From NCBI GenBank assembly GCA_036154955.1, contig JAYZWL010000088.1:26452-90451 (forward strand): a DNA stretch of 64,000 bases. Direction: 5' to 3'. The notes beneath the pieces were generated by a model. The model had not been told where the DNA came from. It worked only from the letters and a program-made list of their open reading frames with translations, and did no database searches. The stretch comes from Albimonas sp036154955. GTDB lineage: Bacteria > Pseudomonadota > Alphaproteobacteria > Rhodobacterales > Rhodobacteraceae. Made by a program: the position numbers and the translations under genes. How positions within the stretch are numbered: the stretch's first letter is position 1; each line of letters begins with the position of its first letter. Below are positions 24,439 to 32,574 of this stretch, in pieces.

Positions 24439-25320
24439 TCAGCCGTCGATCCAGGCCTTGCGGAACGCCGCGGGGGTCAGCCCGGCGTCGGCGCGGAAGC
24501 TGCGGGTCAGATGCGCCTGGTCGACGAAGCCGCAGGCCGCCGCGATCTCGGCGATCGGGTCGTCGGATCCGGCCAGCAGCACCCGCGCGCGGTCGAGCCG
24601 CAGGCTGGTCGCCCAGCGCGCCGGGCTGCGCCCGGTGGTGCGCTTGAAGGCGTGGGCGAACCAGCTTTCCGACAGGCCCGCCGCGGCGGCGAGGTCGGCG
24701 ACCGAGGCCCGCCGCTCCGGCGCGGCGACCACCCGGTTCACCACCCGGCGAAGCTGCGCCGGCGTCAGCGCCAGTTCCGCGTCCGCCGCGGCCGGGGGCG
24801 CGAGCGGATCGGGCACCGCGCGGAGGATCGCCTCCAGGATGCGGTCCGCCTCCCGGTCCGGCAGCCTGCGGGCGCGGCAGTCCTGCGCCATGCGCCGGGC
24901 GAGGTCGAGAATGCCGGGATGGTCGTCCAGCAGCACCGGCCGGGTCGCGGCGGCGAGCGCCGCGCCGACGGCGCCCCGCGCCTCCAGCCGGCGCCGGTCG
25001 AAATGCAGGTCGAGATGGGAGAAGCGCCGCGTCTCCGCGATGCGCGACCACAGCGGCGCCTCGGCGGGCACGAAGCAGATCCGCCCCGCCGGCCGCCCGC
25101 CGCCGACGAAGGCCGGCGTCTCGGACACCCGAAGGCCGGGCGGGGACGGATCGAGAAAGATCACCACCCGCGGATCGGGCGAGACATAGCGCCCGCCGCC
25201 TCCGGCGCGGCCCTCCACCTCCCACAGATCCGCGACGGCGCCGTCCCAGACGCGGCAGCGCAACGGGGCGACGGGGCGGATGCCGTCGATCAGGGAGGTC
25301 ATTCTCGGGTGAAAGGTCAT
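24439..25320 (-). CDS. AraC-family regulator, probably of the adjacent siderophore receptor
   Basis: About 293 residues with a C-terminal double helix-turn-helix (about 205-290): 'VADLAAAAGLSESWFAHAFK' and 'IAEIAAACGFVDQAHLTRSF', and an N-terminal ligand domain with a His-rich 'FSHLDLHFDRRRLE'. I chose the ATG at 25320; in-frame ATGs at 25302, 25356 and 25404 are alternatives. AraC regulators next to TonB receptors typically sense the imported siderophore and activate the receptor gene. The 170-base gap to the receptor gene contains an AT-rich patch near 24339-24360 that could be its target. Confidence 0.85.
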   Translation of the reverse strand: MTFHPRMTSLIDGIRPVAPLRCRVWDGAVADLWEVEGRAGGGGRYVSPDPRVVIFLDPSPPGLRVSETPAFVGGGRPAGRICFVPAEAPLWSRIAETRRFSHLDLHFDRRRLEARGAVGAALAAATRPVLLDDHPGILDLARRMAQDCRARRLPDREADRILEAILRAVPDPLAPPAAADAELALTPAQLRRVVNRVVAAPERRASVADLAAAAGLSESWFAHAFKRTTGRSPARWATSLRLDRARVLLAGSDDPIAEIAAACGFVDQAHLTRSFRADAGLTPAAFRKAWIDG

Positions 25321-25369
25321 CGCGCGGGCCCGTCGAAAAGACTGGCTGGCGCCCATCGCGATGGCTGTC

Positions 25370-25433
25370 GGGGGCAGTTCACCTCGCCGGGCGGCGCATG
25401 TCAATGCGGCGCCCGGCGAGGTGAACTGCCCCC
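25370..25433. repeat. 64-base near-perfect palindrome (30-bp stem, 4-base loop)
   Basis: Bases 25370-25399 pair with 25404-25433 with a single mismatch (25394/25409) around the loop GTCA. The arms include GGGCAGTTCACCTCGCC and its complement, with a T/A-containing sequence unlike an ordinary GC terminator. It lies 50 bases upstream of the AraC-regulator start and 71 bases beyond the nitronate-monooxygenase stop. It could be a MITE-like element, a large operator or a terminator. Confidence 0.85.
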
Positions 25434-25448
25434 CGCCGGCTTGAAACC

Positions 25449-25489
25449 GCCGGGCCGGCGCCGCCCGCGTCGCGGAACGCCGGCCCGGC
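25449..25489 (-). terminator. Hairpin downstream of the nitronate monooxygenase gene
   Basis: A 12-bp perfect stem (25449-25460 with 25478-25489) and a 17-base loop, 15 bases past the stop codon of the minus-strand gene. The GC-rich stem lacks a T run. A terminator role is likely from its position. Confidence 0.5.
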
Positions 25490-25503
25490 CCCGTCAGACC
25501 CCG

Positions 25504-26541
25504 TCAGGCCGCGCCCTGCCCCGCCATGGCGGCGACCGCCTCGCGCAGCTCCTCCGCGATCCGCTCCACCAGCGCGCCCGCGTCCATCACCGCGTCGACG
25601 CCGGAGACGGAATGCCCCGCGCTCCAGATATCCTTCCAGCGCCGCGGGCGCCCGGCCTCGGCGGCGCCGCCGTATTCCTCGCGCGCACGCGCCGCGTCCA
25701 TCTCTTCGTCCAGTCGGTCGGGATCCAGCCCCGCGGCCAGGATCGAGGGGCGCAGCATGTTGGTCTGAAGCCCGGTGAAGGCGCGGGTCAGCAGCACGTC
25801 GTCGAGGCTCGCGCCGGTCAGCATCGCCTTGTAGGCCGGGTCCGCCCGGCTTTCGCTGGTGGCGATGAAGCGGGTGCCCATATAGGCGAGGTCGCAGTCG
25901 AGCGCGAGCGCGGCCAGCAGCGAGCGCCCGTCCGAAATCCCGCCGGCCAGCACGATCGGCCCGTCGAAGATCGCCCGGGCCGCGCGCGCGAAGGCGAAGG
26001 GATTGGCCCATCCGGTCTGCCCCCCCGCCCCCGCGGTCAGCAGGATCAGCCCGTCGGCCCCCGCCTCCGCCGCCCGCTCCACATGCCGGACCGAGGCCAC
26101 GTCGGCGAAGACCAGCCCGCCCACGTCGTGGATCGGCCCGATGGCGTCGCGGGGCGAGCCGACGGAGGTGATGACCAACTCCATCCCGTTGCGCGCGGCG
26201 CAGGCGAGGTCGTCGGCGAAGCGCGGGTTGCGCACGATCAGGTTGGGGCACGGCGGCGCGGCGGGGCGGCCGGTCCGGTCCTCGGCCGCGGCCAGCGCGT
26301 CGCGGATCCGGGCGAACCAGGCGTCCAGCTCCTCGACCGAGCGGGCGTTGGCGGTGGGAAAGGCGCCGATGGCCCCGGCGGCGCAGGTGGCGACGGTCAG
26401 TTCGGGGCCGGAGACGCGCAGCATCGGCGCGGCGATGGCGGGAATGCGCAGCCGGCGGGCGATGGCCTCGGGGATGCGCCGCGACATCGGGCCGGCTTCG
26501 GGGCCGGTTTCGGGCGGGCGGGCGGGATTGGCGCCGTCCAT
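25504..26541 (-). CDS. Nitronate monooxygenase / FabK-like flavoprotein
   Basis: A 345-residue FMN TIM-barrel protein. It shows 'LRIPAIAAPMLRVSGPELTVA', 'ELVITSVGSPRDAI', 'ADGLILLTAGAGGQTGWANP' and 'DGPIVLAGGISDGRSLLAAL'. The usual catalytic His of the 'GGHxG' loop is Gln here (Q175 in 'AGGQTG'), so classical nitronate oxidation is uncertain and an enoyl-CoA reductase or another flavin role is possible. The ATG at 26541 follows AGGAGG. It lies 60 bases downstream of the acyl-CoA ligase gene on the same strand, probably one operon. Confidence 0.82.
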   Translation of the reverse strand: MDGANPARPPETGPEAGPMSRRIPEAIARRLRIPAIAAPMLRVSGPELTVATCAAGAIGAFPTANARSVEELDAWFARIRDALAAAEDRTGRPAAPPCPNLIVRNPRFADDLACAARNGMELVITSVGSPRDAIGPIHDVGGLVFADVASVRHVERAAEAGADGLILLTAGAGGQTGWANPFAFARAARAIFDGPIVLAGGISDGRSLLAALALDCDLAYMGTRFIATSESRADPAYKAMLTGASLDDVLLTRAFTGLQTNMLRPSILAAGLDPDRLDEEMDAARAREEYGGAAEAGRPRRWKDIWSAGHSVSGVDAVMDAGALVERIAEELREAVAAMAGQGAA

Positions 26542-26601
26542 GGGGGATCCTCCTGTGTTTCGCGCCGCGCTCTTCGGCGCGGGCGCCTCTGGGCGGGGCC
26601 G

Positions 26602-28164
26602 TCAGATGCTGCGGCCGCGCCCCTCCCAATATGGCGCGCGAAGGGTGCGTTTCAGAAGCTTGCCCATCGTGTTGCGCGGCAGTTCCGTCACCACGTCGAT
26701 GGAGCGGGGACGCTTGTAGGACGCGAGCCGCGCCGCCGCGAACTCCGCCAGCGCCGCGGGGTCGAGCGTCGCGCCCGGCTTCGGCTCCACGAAGGCCTTC
26801 ACCTGCTCGCCGAACTCCTCGTCAGGGATGCCGATGACGGCGGCGTCCTGAACCTGGGGATGGTCGATCAGCGCGGCCTCGATCTCGGCCGGGTAGATGT
26901 TGACCCCGCCGGAGACGATCATGTCCTTCACCCGGTCGGTGATGAACAGGTGCCCGTCCGCGTCGAGCCGCCCGGCGTCGCCCAGCCGCAGGAAGCCCTC
27001 GGCGTCGCGCGCCTCCGCGCCCAGCGCCGGGGCGCCGAGATAGGCCTCGATGCAGACCGGGGTCTTCGCCCAGATCTCCCCGACCTCGCCCACCGGCAGG
27101 TCGCGCCCGGCCTCGTCGCGGATGGCGATGGTCACATGCCGGAACGGCCGCCCGCTGGAGCCGGGTTTCTGCAGGTGCCCGCCGGCGTCGAGGCCCGAGA
27201 TCATGCCGCTTTCGGTGGAGCCGTAGCCCTCGGTCAGCCGGCCGGGGCCGAAAATCTCGTCGATGCGCAGCTTCAGCGCGGGGGTGGAGGGCGCGGCGCC
27301 GATGCCGATGCGCTGGATCGAGCTGAGGTCATGGCGCGCGATCTCCGCGTCCGGCAGGGCGGCGATGCGCTTGTACATGGTCGGCACGCCGGTCCAGTGG
27401 GTGACCTTGTGGGCGGCGATCAGCGCCAGCGTGGCCGCGGGGTCGTAGCGGTGCAGCATCACCAGCTTGTCGCCGCGCCGGGCGGTGGACCACAGTTGCG
27501 AGACCCCCGCCCCGTGATGCAGCGGCATGGTCAGCAGCACCACCGAGCCCGGCGTGGCGCGGTTGCGCGCCTGCACGTCGGCAAGGTATTCCGCGACCCG
27601 CGGGTCGCGCCGGGCCAGTTCGGCGCCGCGCATCTCCACCCCCTTCGGCAGGCCGGAGGTGCCGGAGGTGTAGAGGATAAGCGGCGGCTCCCCCAGCGAC
27701 ACCCTGCGCTCGGGCGCGGTCGCGGCCAGCGCCGCCCAGTCCGCGAAGCCCTGGGCCGGCGCGTCGACGGAGACGATCAGGCGCAGGCCCAGCTCTTCGC
27801 AGACCGGGCGCAGGGGCGCGGGGTCGGGGTCGTCGCAGATCAGCGCGGCGGCGCCGGCGTTGGACAGGACGAACCTCGCCTCCGCCGGGGTCAGCCGCCA
27901 GTTCAGCGCCAGCACCCGGGCCCCGATCTTGGCCACGGCCAGCGCCGCCACCGCCCATTCCAGCCGGATCTGGGTGCGCAGCACGATCACTTCGCCCCGC
28001 CCCAGCCCGCGAGCGGCCAGCCCCGCCGCCACCCGGTCGGCGGCCGCGTCCCAGGCCGCGAAGGTCAGGGCGCGGTCGCCCTCGGCCAGCGCCACGGCGT
28101 CGGGGCGGTCGCGGGCCCAGCCCTCCACCGTGCCGTCGAGGATCTCCGCCTCCGCCACGCTCAT
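26602..28164 (-). CDS. Acyl-CoA ligase (AMP-forming)
   Basis: A 520-residue ANL-superfamily enzyme with the P-loop 'LILYTSGTSGLPKGVEM', 'GYGSTESG', the hinge region 'LGDAGRLDADGHLFITDRVKDMIVSGG' and the C-terminal catalytic Lys in 'NTMGKLLKRTL'. It forms an acyl-CoA from a carboxylic acid, ATP and CoA. It is divergent from the DUF35/thiolase-like operon across a 173-base gap holding a type-A palindrome, so both directions are probably controlled by one TetR protein. The substrate acid is unknown. Confidence 0.9.
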   Translation of the reverse strand: MSVAEAEILDGTVEGWARDRPDAVALAEGDRALTFAAWDAAADRVAAGLAARGLGRGEVIVLRTQIRLEWAVAALAVAKIGARVLALNWRLTPAEARFVLSNAGAAALICDDPDPAPLRPVCEELGLRLIVSVDAPAQGFADWAALAATAPERRVSLGEPPLILYTSGTSGLPKGVEMRGAELARRDPRVAEYLADVQARNRATPGSVVLLTMPLHHGAGVSQLWSTARRGDKLVMLHRYDPAATLALIAAHKVTHWTGVPTMYKRIAALPDAEIARHDLSSIQRIGIGAAPSTPALKLRIDEIFGPGRLTEGYGSTESGMISGLDAGGHLQKPGSSGRPFRHVTIAIRDEAGRDLPVGEVGEIWAKTPVCIEAYLGAPALGAEARDAEGFLRLGDAGRLDADGHLFITDRVKDMIVSGGVNIYPAEIEAALIDHPQVQDAAVIGIPDEEFGEQVKAFVEPKPGATLDPAALAEFAAARLASYKRPRSIDVVTELPRNTMGKLLKRTLRAPYWEGRGRSI

Positions 28165-28290
28165 GCGCCGGGCGTCCGGGTGTGGAGATGGGGCTGGCGC
28201 AGGGGCGCGCCGTCGGTTCGGATCATGGCGGGTCTCCTCCCGGTTTCGGACGCGGCTTTCGAAACCGCTTGCGCAAGTCTGTCGGATATG

Positions 28291-28310
28291 CTTGCTGAAT
28301 AGTCAACAAG
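28291..28310. promoter_or_regulatory. Type-A palindrome, copy 1 (TetR operator candidate)
   Basis: CTTGCTGA-ATAG-TCAACAAG: 8-bp arms with one mismatch, 4-base spacer. It lies 28 bases before the DUF35 gene start and 127 bases before the divergent ligase start. A shorter perfect palindrome, CTTGCGCAAG (28268-28277), lies next to it. The same 8-4-8 design recurs at 32504, 34930 and 38070. Confidence 0.75.
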
Positions 28311-28337
28311 TTTTGAGAAACGAGACGGGAGGAGACC

Positions 28338-28772
28338 ATGGGCGCGCTGACGCTCCTGAAACCGGACCTTTACGGCCCGGCCGCCGCGGATGCCGGCGGG
28401 AACCCGGCGGGACCGCCGGTCCTGCATGGCGGCGAGTGCCGCTGCGGGGCGGTGTTCTTCCCGCTCCAGCCCTATGGCTGCGAGGTCTGCGGGCGCCATG
28501 GCGACGACCTGCGCCCCCGCGCCCTCGCGGGCCGCGGCGCGCTGATCGCGGCGGCCGTGGTGCATATCCACCAGAACCGCCCCGGCCCTGGCGCGCCCGC
28601 GCGCCAGGCGCCCTTCGTCGTCGGCTCCATCGCCCTCGACGACGGGCCGGTGGTGCGCACGCTGCTCGACGCGGCCGAGGCGCCGGAACCCGGCGCCCGC
28701 ATGGAGGCGCGGCTGGTCGAGACCGGCGGCGAGACCCCGACGCTCGACCTGCGCTTCGCGCCCGTCGCCTGA
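28338..28772 (+). CDS. DUF35 zinc-ribbon/OB-fold protein, partner of the thiolase-like enzyme
   Basis: A 144-residue protein with a rubredoxin-like zinc ribbon, C34-x-C36 and C48-x2-C51 (CRCGAVFFPLQPYGCEVCG), followed by an OB-fold. DUF35 proteins bind thiolase-like partners and are needed for their acyl-CoA chemistry (BbsA with BbsB, ChsH2-type domains with Ltp2). The thiolase-like gene follows 23 bases later, so a complex is expected. The start is preceded by GGGAGGAG. Confidence 0.88.
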   Translation: MGALTLLKPDLYGPAAADAGGNPAGPPVLHGGECRCGAVFFPLQPYGCEVCGRHGDDLRPRALAGRGALIAAAVVHIHQNRPGPGAPARQAPFVVGSIALDDGPVVRTLLDAAEAPEPGARMEARLVETGGETPTLDLRFAPVA

Positions 28773-28795
28773 CCCTTCCGAACCCAGGACCTGAC

Positions 28796-29941
28796 ATGCC
28801 CCGCAAGCTCACGGACAACCGCGCCGTCTACGTCGTCGGCGTCGGCTGGCATCGCTACCAGCCCGCCTCCGAGACCCCCTATGTCATGCTGGGGATCCCG
28901 GCGATCCGCATGGCGCTGGAGGATGCCGGCATCGGCTTCGACGCGGTCGATTCGGCCTATGTCGGCGCCGCCCTGCTCGGCATGGCCGCGGGCCGGCCGA
29001 TGCTGCGCCATCTCGGCGCCTCCGGCCTGCCGCTGGTGCATATCGAAAACGCCTCCGCCTCCGGCTCCGCCGCCTTCCGCCACGCCTGCATCGAGGTGGC
29101 GGCGGGGATGGCGGACGTCTCCCTGGTGGTCGGCGTCGACAAGCCCGCCCCGGTGCGCCGGGCGGGGACGGAGACCGGCATCCCCAGCCTCGCCGACGAC
29201 GCCATCGTCCCCTTCACCCATTTCGCGCTGCTGACCAACGAATACGCCCACCGGCACGGGGTCAGCCCCGAGGACGTGGCGCTGGTCGCGGTGAAGAACC
29301 ACCGCAACGGGTCGCTCAACCCCCATGCGCACCGGCAGAAGGAGCGCAGCCTCGACGAGATCCTCGGCGGCAAGCGAGTCTCCGGCAGCCTGACCGCGCT
29401 GCAATGCTGCCCGGTGGGCGAGGGGGCGGCGGCGGCGATCGTGGCCTCGGAGGAGGGGATCAGGCGGCTGGGCATCGACATGTCCCGCGCGGTGCGGGTC
29501 ACCGCCTCGGCCGCCTCGTCGGAGAAGGCGGGCCAGTTCGGCGGCGCCGACGCCGCGATCACCGGCGACACCATGAAGGCGGCGCTGGCCCAGGCGGGGC
29601 GCAAGGCGACCGAGGTCGACGTGCTGGAACTCCACGACGCCTTCACCATCGAGGAGCTGCACTACGTCGAGGCGATGGGCGTCTGCGCCCCCGGCCAGGC
29701 GATCCACCTGCTCAAGGAAGGCGCCTTCGACATCGGCGGCCAGGTGGCGGTCAGCCCCTCGGGCGGGTTGATCGCGATGGGACACCCGATCGGACCGACC
29801 GGGGTGGGCCAGGTCGGCGAGATCGCGATGCAGCTTCGCGGCGAGGCCGGGCCGCGCCAGCACAGGGACGCGAAGGTCGGGATGGCCCACATGGTGGGCG
29901 TCGGGGCCGTCTGCTACGTCCATATGTTCGAGCGGGCCTGA
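28796..29941 (+). CDS. Thiolase-like protein with Ser in place of the nucleophilic Cys
   Basis: A 381-residue SCP-x/thiolase-fold protein. The place where thiolases have the acylated cysteine ('ENAC') reads 'IENASASGSAAF', with S87. The other catalytic-site residues are present: H280 (LELHDAF), H330 (GLIAMGHPIGPTG) and C373 (GAVCYVHMF). Loss of the Cys with retention of the fold is known in retro-aldolases such as Ltp2, which also need a DUF35 partner. The protein could instead be a BbsB-like thiolase using a different mechanism. It sits between the DUF35 gene and two CoA-transferase genes. The start was set to the ATG at 28796. Confidence 0.88.
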   Translation: MPRKLTDNRAVYVVGVGWHRYQPASETPYVMLGIPAIRMALEDAGIGFDAVDSAYVGAALLGMAAGRPMLRHLGASGLPLVHIENASASGSAAFRHACIEVAAGMADVSLVVGVDKPAPVRRAGTETGIPSLADDAIVPFTHFALLTNEYAHRHGVSPEDVALVAVKNHRNGSLNPHAHRQKERSLDEILGGKRVSGSLTALQCCPVGEGAAAAIVASEEGIRRLGIDMSRAVRVTASAASSEKAGQFGGADAAITGDTMKAALAQAGRKATEVDVLELHDAFTIEELHYVEAMGVCAPGQAIHLLKEGAFDIGGQVAVSPSGGLIAMGHPIGPTGVGQVGEIAMQLRGEAGPRQHRDAKVGMAHMVGVGAVCYVHMFERA

Positions 29942-30040
29942 CGCCGCCGCCCCCCCGCAACCGCATCCGCACATGCGGCCGGCGCGCCCCGCCCGGGCCC
30001 GCCGGCCGTCCCCCTGCGCCAGGAACGGGAGGCCTGCGCC

Positions 30041-31276
30041 ATGCTCTCCGACATCCGCGTCGTCGAACTCTCCGCGCCCGAGACCATGATGGCCGGCCGC
30101 ATCCTGTCGGACCTCGGCGCCGACGTGATCTGCGTCGAGCCGCCCGGCGGCGCGGCGGGGCGGCGGATGGAGCCGTTCCTCGGCGAGGCGCCGGGGCTGG
30201 AACGCAGCCTGACCTGGCACGCGCTCAACCGCGGCAAGCGGGGGATCACGCTGGACCCCGCGACCGCGGACGGCCGGGCGCTGCTGGCGGAACTGGCCGG
30301 GGCGGCGGACATCGTGATCGAGGGGGCGGGGCCGACCGCCGCCGCGCCCTCCGCGCTGGGCGCCCTGCCCGACCGGGTGATCCGCTGCCGGGTCACGCCG
30401 TTCCTGTCCGACGGGGCCAAGCGCGACTATCTGGGCACCGACCTGGTGATCGCCGCCGCCACCGGCGCCCCCGGCGCAACCGGCCTGCCGGAGCGGCCGC
30501 CCCTGTTCCACGCCACGCCCCAGACGATCATGGAGGGCGGGGCGGAAGCCGCCATCGCCTGCCTCGCCGCCCTGGTCGCGCGCGACGGCGACGCGGAGGG
30601 CCGCGGCCAGACGGTCGAGGCGTCCCGGCGGCTCGCCGGCATGCTGAGCGCGCTGAGCATCCCGGTCGCCGCCGCCTCCGGCGCCCCGATCCCGAAGCGG
30701 GGGCCGTCGCGGGCGAAGCTCGCCGAGGTGGACCTGCCCGCGATCCTGCCCTGCGCCGACGGCTGGGTGATCCTGACGCTGGCCTTCGGGCCCGCCTTCG
30801 GGCCGCTGACCGGCCGGCTCGTGGGCTGGGCGGCGGAGACCGGCGCGCTGCCGCCCCGCTTCGCGGAGATCGACTGGCGCGAGGCCCCGAAGCTGGCGGA
30901 GACGGGCGCCCTTACCACCGCGGACGTGCGGGAGCTGGTCGAGGGCCTCGCCCGCCATTGCGCGGCGCTGGACAAGGAGAGCTTCGCCGCCTCCGCCCGC
31001 CGGCTCGGCCTGCTGGCCGCCCCGCTCTACGACATGCACGACATCCTGCGCTCCGCCCAGTTCCGGGAGCGGGGATTGTGGAGCGCGCCGGTCCCCCTCG
31101 GCCCCGGCGGCCCGGAGGTCGAGGACCCCGCCCGCTTTTTCCAGAGCGCGGCCCACCGCATCGAGGTCGCGCGCCCCGCGCCCGCCCTCTCCGAACACAC
31201 GGCCGAGATCCTGGGCGGCGAGCTGGGCCTCGCCCCGGCGGAGATCCAGGCCCTGTTCGTCCATGGCGTGATCTGA
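30041..31276 (+). CDS. Class III (CaiB/BaiF) CoA-transferase subunit lacking the catalytic Asp
   Basis: A 411-residue protein with the family N-terminus 'RVVELSAPETMMAGRILSDLGADV' and 'WHALNRGKRGITLD'. Where active members carry the nucleophilic Asp (near residue 170), it reads 'TPQTIMEGGAEAAI', with Met164/Glu165 and no Asp. Its immediate neighbour does carry the Asp. Heteromeric class III transferases with one inactive-looking subunit are known (BbsEF-type), so the pair probably forms a hetero-oligomer. The gene begins 99 bases after the thiolase-like stop. Confidence 0.85.
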   Translation: MLSDIRVVELSAPETMMAGRILSDLGADVICVEPPGGAAGRRMEPFLGEAPGLERSLTWHALNRGKRGITLDPATADGRALLAELAGAADIVIEGAGPTAAAPSALGALPDRVIRCRVTPFLSDGAKRDYLGTDLVIAAATGAPGATGLPERPPLFHATPQTIMEGGAEAAIACLAALVARDGDAEGRGQTVEASRRLAGMLSALSIPVAAASGAPIPKRGPSRAKLAEVDLPAILPCADGWVILTLAFGPAFGPLTGRLVGWAAETGALPPRFAEIDWREAPKLAETGALTTADVRELVEGLARHCAALDKESFAASARRLGLLAAPLYDMHDILRSAQFRERGLWSAPVPLGPGGPEVEDPARFFQSAAHRIEVARPAPALSEHTAEILGGELGLAPAEIQALFVHGVI

Positions 31277-31287
31277 GGGAGGACGCG

Positions 31288-32496
31288 ATGACCATGCCGC
31301 TCGAAGGGGTGAAGGTGCTCGATATGGGCTGGGTGATGGTCGGCCCCTATTCGGGACGCATCCTGTCCGATCTGGGCGCCGAGGTGGTGAAGCTGGAAAG
31401 CGCGAAGCGCATCGACCCGCTGCGCACGCTCGGGCCGTTCAAGGACGGGGTCCCCGGCCCGGAACGCTCGCTCAGCTACCATAATTTCAACGCCGGCAAG
31501 CGCAGCGTGACCCTCGACCTCGCCGATCCGGCGGGGCGGGAGGCGGTGCTGCGGCTGGTCGACTGGGCCGATGTGGCGATCGAGAGCTTCCGGCCCGGCG
31601 TGCTGGCCGGGCTGTCGCTGGACTGGCCGGACCTGAGCGCGCGCAATCCGCGGCTCATCATGGTCTCCACCAGCCTGCTCGGCTCCACCGGCCCGGATAC
31701 GAAGGGCACGCCGGGCGTGGGCACCATGGGGGCGGCGATGTCGGGGGCGAGCCTGCTGGTCGGCTGGCCGGGAGAGGCGCCGGTCGGCCCGCACGGGCCC
31801 TGGACCGACGCCATCACACCCCGCTTCATCCTGCCCGCGGTGCTGGCCGCCCTGCACCGGCGGCGGGAGACGGGGGCCGGCGCGCATCTGGACGTGTCGC
31901 AGGCCGAAGCCGGGCTTCAATTCTACACCCCCCTGCTCTACGCCGCGCAGGCGAACGGAACGTCGCCCTCCGCCCCCGGCCTTTCCGGCGCGGCGCTGCG
32001 GGCGCCCCATGGCGTCTACGCCTGCGCGGGCGAGGACGCCTGGGTCGCCATCGACGCCTCCGCCGACGCCCCCTGGGCGCGGCTGCGCGCGGAGGTCGGC
32101 GGCGCGCTGGCCGCCCCGCAATTCGACACGCTGCTGGGCCGGCTCAGGGGCCGCGAACGGCTCGACGCCGCGCTTTCGGCGTGGACCGCGCCGCAGGACG
32201 CGACCGGGGTGGAGCGTCGGCTCCAGGCCGCGGGGGTTCCCGCCCACGCGGTCAGCTCCCCGGTTGATCTCGCCCGGGATCCGGAGCTGACCGGCGCCCA
32301 CTACGCCCGCATCCAGGACCCGGTGTTCGGCGAGGGCGTGATCGAGGGCCCGCGGCTCCGCTTCTCCCGCACTCCGCCGCGGCCTGCGAGCCGCGCCCCG
32401 CGGATCGGAGAGCACACGCGCGAGGTGCTGGCCGGGATCTGCGGCTACCCGCCCGAGCGCATCGACGAGATGGAGGCCGCGGGCATCCTGCGCTGA
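31288..32496 (+). CDS. Class III (CaiB/BaiF) CoA-transferase, catalytic subunit
   Basis: A 402-residue protein with 'KVLDMGWVMVGPYSGRILSD', 'NFNAGKRSVTLDLADP' and the probable catalytic Asp D174 in 'GPHGPWTDAITPRF'. It transfers CoA from a donor such as succinyl-CoA to a carboxylate. The start is 11 bases after the upstream transferase gene with GGGAGGA before it; an ATG two codons later is an alternative. With the upstream subunit it resembles the bbsEF arrangement. Confidence 0.87.
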   Translation: MTMPLEGVKVLDMGWVMVGPYSGRILSDLGAEVVKLESAKRIDPLRTLGPFKDGVPGPERSLSYHNFNAGKRSVTLDLADPAGREAVLRLVDWADVAIESFRPGVLAGLSLDWPDLSARNPRLIMVSTSLLGSTGPDTKGTPGVGTMGAAMSGASLLVGWPGEAPVGPHGPWTDAITPRFILPAVLAALHRRRETGAGAHLDVSQAEAGLQFYTPLLYAAQANGTSPSAPGLSGAALRAPHGVYACAGEDAWVAIDASADAPWARLRAEVGGALAAPQFDTLLGRLRGRERLDAALSAWTAPQDATGVERRLQAAGVPAHAVSSPVDLARDPELTGAHYARIQDPVFGEGVIEGPRLRFSRTPPRPASRAPRIGEHTREVLAGICGYPPERIDEMEAAGILR

Positions 32497-32503
32497 CCGA
32501 AAA

Positions 32504-32523
32504 CTGGCTGATCCATCAGCAAG
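32504..32523. promoter_or_regulatory. Type-A palindrome, copy 2 (TetR operator candidate)
   Basis: CTGGCTGA-TCCA-TCAGCAAG, with the same 8-4-8 design as copy 1 and one arm mismatch. It begins 7 bases after the CoA-transferase stop and ends 51 bases before the SDR start. This suggests that the SDR gene has its own regulated promoter within the cluster. Confidence 0.75.
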
Positions 32524-32574
32524 CGAATCACGAACAGGCGCGCCTGCGCGCCGAACAGGGAAGGACCTGACAGC

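Noticed and set aside
24379..28302. A plus-strand open frame of about 1300 codons across the AraC regulator, flavoprotein and ligase genes
   Set aside because: It is antisense to three well-supported genes and consists of Arg/Gly/Ala/Gln-rich sequence without motifs.
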